Assembly: GCA_902513955.1 (NCBI GenBank) | Contig: CABXOW010000008.1 | Span: forward strand, 1-59,140 | DNA: 59,140 nucleotides | From: an uncultured Pelagibacteraceae bacterium | GTDB taxonomy: Bacteria > Pseudomonadota > Alphaproteobacteria > Pelagibacterales > Pelagibacteraceae | Reading direction: 5' to 3' | In this document: in pieces, positions 54,899 to 59,140 of the stretch | Layout: each line of letters begins with the position of its first letter | Position numbering within the stretch: the first letter of the stretch is position 1 | The notes under the pieces: model-generated | Databases searched by the model: none | Told to the model about the DNA's origin: nothing | Seen by the model: the letters and a program-made list of their open reading frames with translations, nothing else | Program-made: the position numbers and the translations under genes

Positions 54899-56229
54899 TG
54901 TCAAAAAAATATTTTGGAACTGATGGAATAAGAGGTGCAATTAATAGCAAGCATATTAATGGGGATATGTTTTTTAAGTTTGGATTAGCATCAGGAACAT
55001 ATTTTAAATCTCAAAAAAAAAGAAAACAAATAGCGATTATAGCTAAAGATACAAGGCTATCTGGTTATGCCTTAGAACCTGCGCTTGTATCAGGATTAGC
55101 TTCAGCCGGAATGCATGTTTATACATTTGGGCCTATGCCAACAAATGGTTTGGCCATGTTAACTAAAACAATGAAAGCTAATATGGGTATTATGATAACT
55201 GCTTCTCATAATCCTCATAATGATAACGGTTTAAAATTATTTGGTCCAGATGGAATGAAATTATCTGACAAAATTGAAAAAAAAATTGAAAAATTAATAG
55301 ATAAAAAAATTTCAAAAAATCTTTCTAGTCCTGAAAAGTTAGGTAGAGTAAAAAGATTAGAGAATGGGACAAAAGAATATTTAAAAATAATAAAAAAAAA
55401 TTTTCCAAAAGAATTTAATTTAAGAGGACTAAGAATAGTAATCGATTGTGCAAATGGTGCAGGTTATAAAGCTGGACCAGAATTACTGAAGTCTTTAGGA
55501 GCAAAAGTGATTGCAATTGGTGTAAATCCAAATGGAGTAAATATTAATCAAAACTGTGGTTCGACATATCCCAATAAGATTAAACTTGCAGTAAAAAAAT
55601 ACAAAGCTCATCTTGGTATTTCTCTAGATGGTGATGCTGATAGAATTATTATGAGCGATGAAGTGGGAAATATAATTGATGGAGATCAAATAATCGCAGC
55701 AATAGCCACTAGATGGAAAAATAAAAAAATGTTAAGAGGTGGAGTTATTGGAACTTTAATGTCTAATTATGGTTTGGAAAAATTTTTTGAAGTAAATAAA
55801 ATAAAATTTATAAGAGCAAATGTTGGAGACAGATATGTAAAAGAACAAATGCAAAAAAATAATTTTAACCTAGGTGGAGAGCAATCTGGACATATTATTT
55901 TGGGTAAATTTGCAACAACAGGAGATGGGTTGTTAGTGGCATTAGAAGTTTTATTTGCAATAAGAAAAGGAAAAAAAGCCAGTTCTTTCTTCAATAAGTT
56001 TAAAAAAACTACTCAAATTTTAGAAAATATCTTAGTTAAAGATAGATCAGTAATTAAAAACCCAGATGTAAAAAAATCTATTAAAAAAGCGGAAAAATTA
56101 ATGAATGGTCATGGAAGAATACTAGTGAGAGCATCAGGCACAGAGTCAAAAATAAGAGTTATGGGTGAAAGTGAAAACAAAAAACTTTTAGAGAAGTGTT
56201 TAAATATTATTTTAGCTAAAATAAAGTGA
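54898..56229 (+). CDS. glmM: Phosphoglucosamine mutase
   Basis: This is a 443-residue alpha-D-phosphohexomutase. KYFGTDGIRG is the N-terminus, Ser103 in MITASHNPHNDNG is the phosphorylated residue, DGDADR binds Mg, GGEQSGH binds substrate, and RASGTESKIRVMGE is the phosphate-binding site. It makes glucosamine-1-phosphate for UDP-GlcNAc, which feeds both the cell wall and the amino sugars used in the glycan island. The folP-glmM order is conserved. Confidence 0.97.
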   Translation: MSKKYFGTDGIRGAINSKHINGDMFFKFGLASGTYFKSQKKRKQIAIIAKDTRLSGYALEPALVSGLASAGMHVYTFGPMPTNGLAMLTKTMKANMGIMITASHNPHNDNGLKLFGPDGMKLSDKIEKKIEKLIDKKISKNLSSPEKLGRVKRLENGTKEYLKIIKKNFPKEFNLRGLRIVIDCANGAGYKAGPELLKSLGAKVIAIGVNPNGVNINQNCGSTYPNKIKLAVKKYKAHLGISLDGDADRIIMSDEVGNIIDGDQIIAAIATRWKNKKMLRGGVIGTLMSNYGLEKFFEVNKIKFIRANVGDRYVKEQMQKNNFNLGGEQSGHIILGKFATTGDGLLVALEVLFAIRKGKKASSFFNKFKKTTQILENILVKDRSVIKNPDVKKSIKKAEKLMNGHGRILVRASGTESKIRVMGESENKKLLEKCLNIILAKIK

Positions 56230-57038
56230 AGCCTAACTCTAAAGTATTAATCATTGCGGGATCTGACTCATCAGGTGGGGCTGGAATTCAGGCTGATATA
56301 AAAACTGTTACTACACTTGGATCTTACGCAATGACAGCTATTACTGCTATTACAGCTCAAAATACAACAGGAGTTAATTCAATTGTTTCAATTCCACCAA
56401 AAGAAATTTCAAATCAGATTTTATTTACGGCTAAAGATATTAAACCTGATGCAATTAAGATAGGTATGTTACATTCTACTAAGGTAATAGAGTCTGTTAT
56501 TAATTCTCTTAAAATTATTAAAGTAAATAAAATAGTTCTTGATCCTGTAATGGTAGCAAAGGGGGGGACAAAATTAATAGATGATAAAGCTATTAAACTA
56601 TTAAAAAACAAACTTGTAAAAAGAGTTGCATTAATCACTCCCAATATTCCTGAAGCTGAAATATTAACTAATACAAAAATAATAAGTAAAGAGGATATGA
56701 TCTTTGCAGCTTACAGATTAATAGAAATTGGTGCAAATAATGTATTAATTAAAGGTGGACATCTAACCTCAAAAACTGTCCAAGATATATTTGTTTCAAA
56801 ATCTGATATTAAAATTTTTAACAGTCAAAGATACAATACAAAAAATACCCATGGAACAGGTTGCACTTTATCTAGCGCAATCACTACATTTTTGTCATGT
56901 GGAAAACCTATAATGAAATCTTGTGAGCTTGGCATTAAGTATGTAAGTTCTGGAATTAAAACTAATCCTAAATACGGAAAAGGTCATGGTCCAATTAATC
57001 ACCTTCATACAATCAATATAGAAAGAAAATTCAAGTAA
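56226..57038 (+). CDS. thiD: Hydroxymethylpyrimidine/phosphomethylpyrimidine kinase
   Basis: This is a 270-residue ribokinase-fold kinase. [52 protein letters not shown] and [11 protein letters not shown] are all diagnostic for ThiD. It phosphorylates HMP to HMP-PP for ThiE. The GTG start overlaps the glmM stop. SAR11 is known to depend on external HMP, so this enzyme would serve salvage; that is literature knowledge. Confidence 0.94.
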   Translation: MKPNSKVLIIAGSDSSGGAGIQADIKTVTTLGSYAMTAITAITAQNTTGVNSIVSIPPKEISNQILFTAKDIKPDAIKIGMLHSTKVIESVINSLKIIKVNKIVLDPVMVAKGGTKLIDDKAIKLLKNKLVKRVALITPNIPEAEILTNTKIISKEDMIFAAYRLIEIGANNVLIKGGHLTSKTVQDIFVSKSDIKIFNSQRYNTKNTHGTGCTLSSAITTFLSCGKPIMKSCELGIKYVSSGIKTNPKYGKGHGPINHLHTINIERKFK

Positions 57039-58330
57039 TGAAAAATATAGTTGTAGTTGGGTCTCAGTGGGGCGATGAAGGAAAAGGTAAAATTGTTGAC
57101 TGGCTTTCAGAACAAGCAGATGTAGTAATTAGATTTCAAGGAGGACATAATGCAGGTCACACACTGGTAATTGATGGTGTGACTTATAAATTAAGACTAT
57201 TACCATCTGGAATTGTAAGAAAGAATAAAATTTCAATTATAGGAAATGGAGTTGTAGTTGATCCATGGGCATTATTGGAAGAAATTGAAGAAATAAAATC
57301 AAAAGGAGTAGATGTAAACACCAATAATTTTATTATTTCTGAGGCTGCAAATTTAATTTTACCATTTCATAGAGAAATGGATGAAATTAGAGAAGATGCA
57401 GCAGGAAAAAGTAAAATTGGAACAACTAGAAGAGGAATTGGCCCAGCATACGAAGACAAAGTTGGAAGAAGATCTATTCGAGTGATGGATCTCAGGTCTG
57501 AAAAAAATTTAGATCAAAGATTAGAGTCTGTCTTAGTTCATCACAATGCAATCAGAAAAGGACTTGGAAAAAAAATTTTTGAAAAAGAACAATTAAAATC
57601 AGACTTATTGAAAATTGCCCCTCAAATACTGAAGTTTTCTCAGCCAGTTTGGCTTAAGATTGATGAGTTTAAAAAACAAAAAAAGAAAATTTTGTTTGAA
57701 GGTGCTCAGGGAATTTTACTAGATGTGGATCATGGTACTTACCCCTATGTAACATCTTCTAACACTGTTGCATCTAGTGCTGCAACAGGTACAGGATGTG
57801 GTCCAAACTCAATTAATTATGTTTTAGGAATTACAAAAGCCTACACAACAAGAGTTGGCGAAGGTCCTTTTCCAACTGAATTAACAGATGATGTAGGAGA
57901 ACTATTAGGTACTCGAGGAAAAGAGTTTGGAACTGTCACAAGTAGAAAAAGAAGATGTGGTTGGTTTGATGGAGTATTGGTTAGGCAAGCAATAAAAATT
58001 TCAGGTATAGATGGTATTGCACTTACTAAACTTGATGTTCTTGATGAATTAGATGAAATTAAAATGTGTGTTGAATATGAGTTTGATGGAAAAAAAATAG
58101 ATTATTTACCTGCAGCAGTTGAAGATCAATTAAAAATAAAACCAGTCTATAAAATATTTCCAGGATGGAAAACATCTACTAATGGTATTAAAGATATGGA
58201 TGCTTTACCTGATAATGCAAAAAAATATATTTCTGCAGTAGAAGAGTTTATAGGTGCCAAAGTTTCAAGTGTATCAACTAGCCCAGAGAGAGACGACACT
58301 ATTTTAGTTGAAAATCCTTTTGATATTTAA
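57038..58330 (+). CDS. purA: Adenylosuccinate synthetase
   Basis: This is a 430-residue GTP-dependent enzyme. [66 protein letters not shown] and [14 protein letters not shown] are conserved. It catalyses IMP + Asp to adenylosuccinate. TAATG joins it to thiD, and it converges on rpoH with a 4-base overlap. Confidence 0.98.
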   Translation: MKNIVVVGSQWGDEGKGKIVDWLSEQADVVIRFQGGHNAGHTLVIDGVTYKLRLLPSGIVRKNKISIIGNGVVVDPWALLEEIEEIKSKGVDVNTNNFIISEAANLILPFHREMDEIREDAAGKSKIGTTRRGIGPAYEDKVGRRSIRVMDLRSEKNLDQRLESVLVHHNAIRKGLGKKIFEKEQLKSDLLKIAPQILKFSQPVWLKIDEFKKQKKKILFEGAQGILLDVDHGTYPYVTSSNTVASSAATGTGCGPNSINYVLGITKAYTTRVGEGPFPTELTDDVGELLGTRGKEFGTVTSRKRRCGWFDGVLVRQAIKISGIDGIALTKLDVLDELDEIKMCVEYEFDGKKIDYLPAAVEDQLKIKPVYKIFPGWKTSTNGIKDMDALPDNAKKYISAVEEFIGAKVSSVSTSPERDDTILVENPFDI

Positions 58331-59140
58331 TTTACTGGTAGTAGATTTTTAGATTTTGCCATTAGTAGCATTTGCTTTTGTAATTTCTCAAACGCTTTAT
58401 TTTCAATTTGTCTTACTCTTTCTCTACTAATCTTATGTTTTTTACTTAAATCCTCCAAAGTTGTTGGATTATCATTTAGTCTTCTGGAGTATAAAATTTC
58501 TTTTTCTCTTTCATTTAAGACTTTGATTGAATTTTTTAATAAATCTTTTCTTTGTTCCATTTCTTCCTGGTGTGCAAATTTTAAATCATGGTCTAATTCT
58601 TTATCAACTAACCAATCTAGCCACTCATCCCCATCTTCACCAACTTGAGCATTTAATGAAAATTCTTTACCTGAAAGTCTTCTATTCATTGAAACAACTT
58701 CATCTTTACTAACATCTAATTTGTTAGCTATTTCATTCACATGCTCATCTCTTAAGTCACCTTCTGTTTGAGGTGCTATTTGATTTTTTATTTTTTTAAG
58801 ATTAAAAAATAATTTCTTTTGAGCTGTAGTAGTTCCTATTTTGACCAAACTCCAAGATCTTAATATATATTCTTGAATAGAGGCTTTGATCCACCACATA
58901 GCGTATGTAGCTAATCTAAAACCTTTTTCAGGTTCAAATTTTTTAACTGCTTGCATAAGACCAACATTTCCTTCAGAAATCATTTCATTTACAGGAAGCC
59001 CATATCCTTTGTAGCCCATTGCAATTTTAGCTACTAGTCTTAAATGGCTTGTTACTAACTTTTCAGCAGCTTTGATATTACCTGTAGTTTTCCAATTTTT
59101 TGCTAACATGTATTCCTCTTCTGCAGCTAGCATTGGAAAT
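58327..59140 (-). CDS. rpoH: RNA polymerase heat-shock sigma factor RpoH (sigma-32), 5' end outside window
   Basis: The last 271 codons of the gene are visible. The frame stays open upstream of the ATG at 59133, giving [16 protein letters not shown], which is internal in RpoH (region 1.2), so the true start is beyond the window. [20 protein letters not shown] and [20 protein letters not shown] mark region 2, [20 protein letters not shown] region 2.4, [11 protein letters not shown] the RpoH-typical part, and [16 protein letters not shown] region 4.2. Confidence 0.94.
   Translation of the reverse strand, partial: FPMLAAEEEYMLAKNWKTTGNIKAAEKLVTSHLRLVAKIAMGYKGYGLPVNEMISEGNVGLMQAVKKFEPEKGFRLATYAMWWIKASIQEYILRSWSLVKIGTTTAQKKLFFNLKKIKNQIAPQTEGDLRDEHVNEIANKLDVSKDEVVSMNRRLSGKEFSLNAQVGEDGDEWLDWLVDKELDHDLKFAHQEEMEQRKDLLKNSIKVLNEREKEILYSRRLNDNPTTLEDLSKKHKISRERVRQIENKAFEKLQKQMLLMAKSKNLLPVN

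Overview
The window looks like a chromosome segment of a marine SAR11 alphaproteobacterium ('Candidatus Pelagibacter' or a close relative). The DNA is very AT-rich, genes are packed with 1-20 bp overlaps or tiny gaps, and the housekeeping content is alphaproteobacterial: a TrcR/DUF1013 protein, split pntAA/pntAB/pntB, a Tol-Pal block followed by tilS and ftsH, and rpoH. In known Pelagibacter genomes a hypervariable region (HVR2) of surface-polysaccharide genes sits between the 23S and 5S rRNA genes. The layout here, an island of glycan genes ending directly at a lone 5S rRNA gene, fits that arrangement. The 23S gene would lie outside the window to the left. No intergenic stretch reaches 300 bases.

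Region 1 (1-20961, mostly + strand) is the first half of the island. It starts with a partial protein carrying a ParB/Srx-like motif, then an MsbA/PglK-type ABC flippase, galE, a UDP-HexNAc dehydrogenase, a UDP-uronate epimerase, glycosyltransferases, cupins, gmd, a C-methyltransferase, short-chain reductases, a Wzy-like membrane protein, and finally a 760-residue tandem glycosyltransferase fusion whose two C-terminal halves are encoded by an apparently identical 675-bp direct repeat.

Region 2 (20949-29258, - strand) holds a WaaL/PglL-type O-antigen ligase, a PglF/WbpM-like 4,6-dehydratase, a PglE-like aminotransferase, a PglC-like initiating phosphoglycosyltransferase, a Wzz-like protein, an AsnB-like amidotransferase and a PglD-like acetyltransferase. 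Together they suggest a bacillosamine-type first sugar placed on undecaprenyl phosphate, extended with uronic acid, amidated and deoxy/branched sugars, flipped by the ABC protein, polymerised, and ligated. One more epimerase (+) separates this block from the 5S gene.

Region 3 (30269-34272) has the lone 5S rRNA with its own promoter-like sequence, rpmJ only 12 bases downstream, a small cytochrome oxidase subunit IV gene with an apparent one-base frameshift, the transhydrogenase operon, a transaldolase, and an initiator tRNA (- strand).

Region 4 (34279-42452, - strand) is rpsU, trcR, rpmE, suhB, efp, thiE and the central-carbon run fba-pgk-gap-tkt. Region 5 (42506-59140, mostly + strand) is a coiled-coil protein, zapA, 5-formyl-THF cyclo-ligase, a YmdB-like phosphoesterase, yebC, a phage-type RuvC-like nuclease, tolQRAB-pal-cpoB, tilS, ftsH, folP, glmM, thiD, purA, and a convergent rpoH cut by the window end.

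The most notable points are the homogenised glycosyltransferase fusion, the separated 5S gene with its own promoter, the coxIV frameshift, the RuvC-like gene where ruvC-ruvA-ruvB-ybgC would usually stand, and a candidate branched-deoxysugar gene set at 7.2-11.6 kb.
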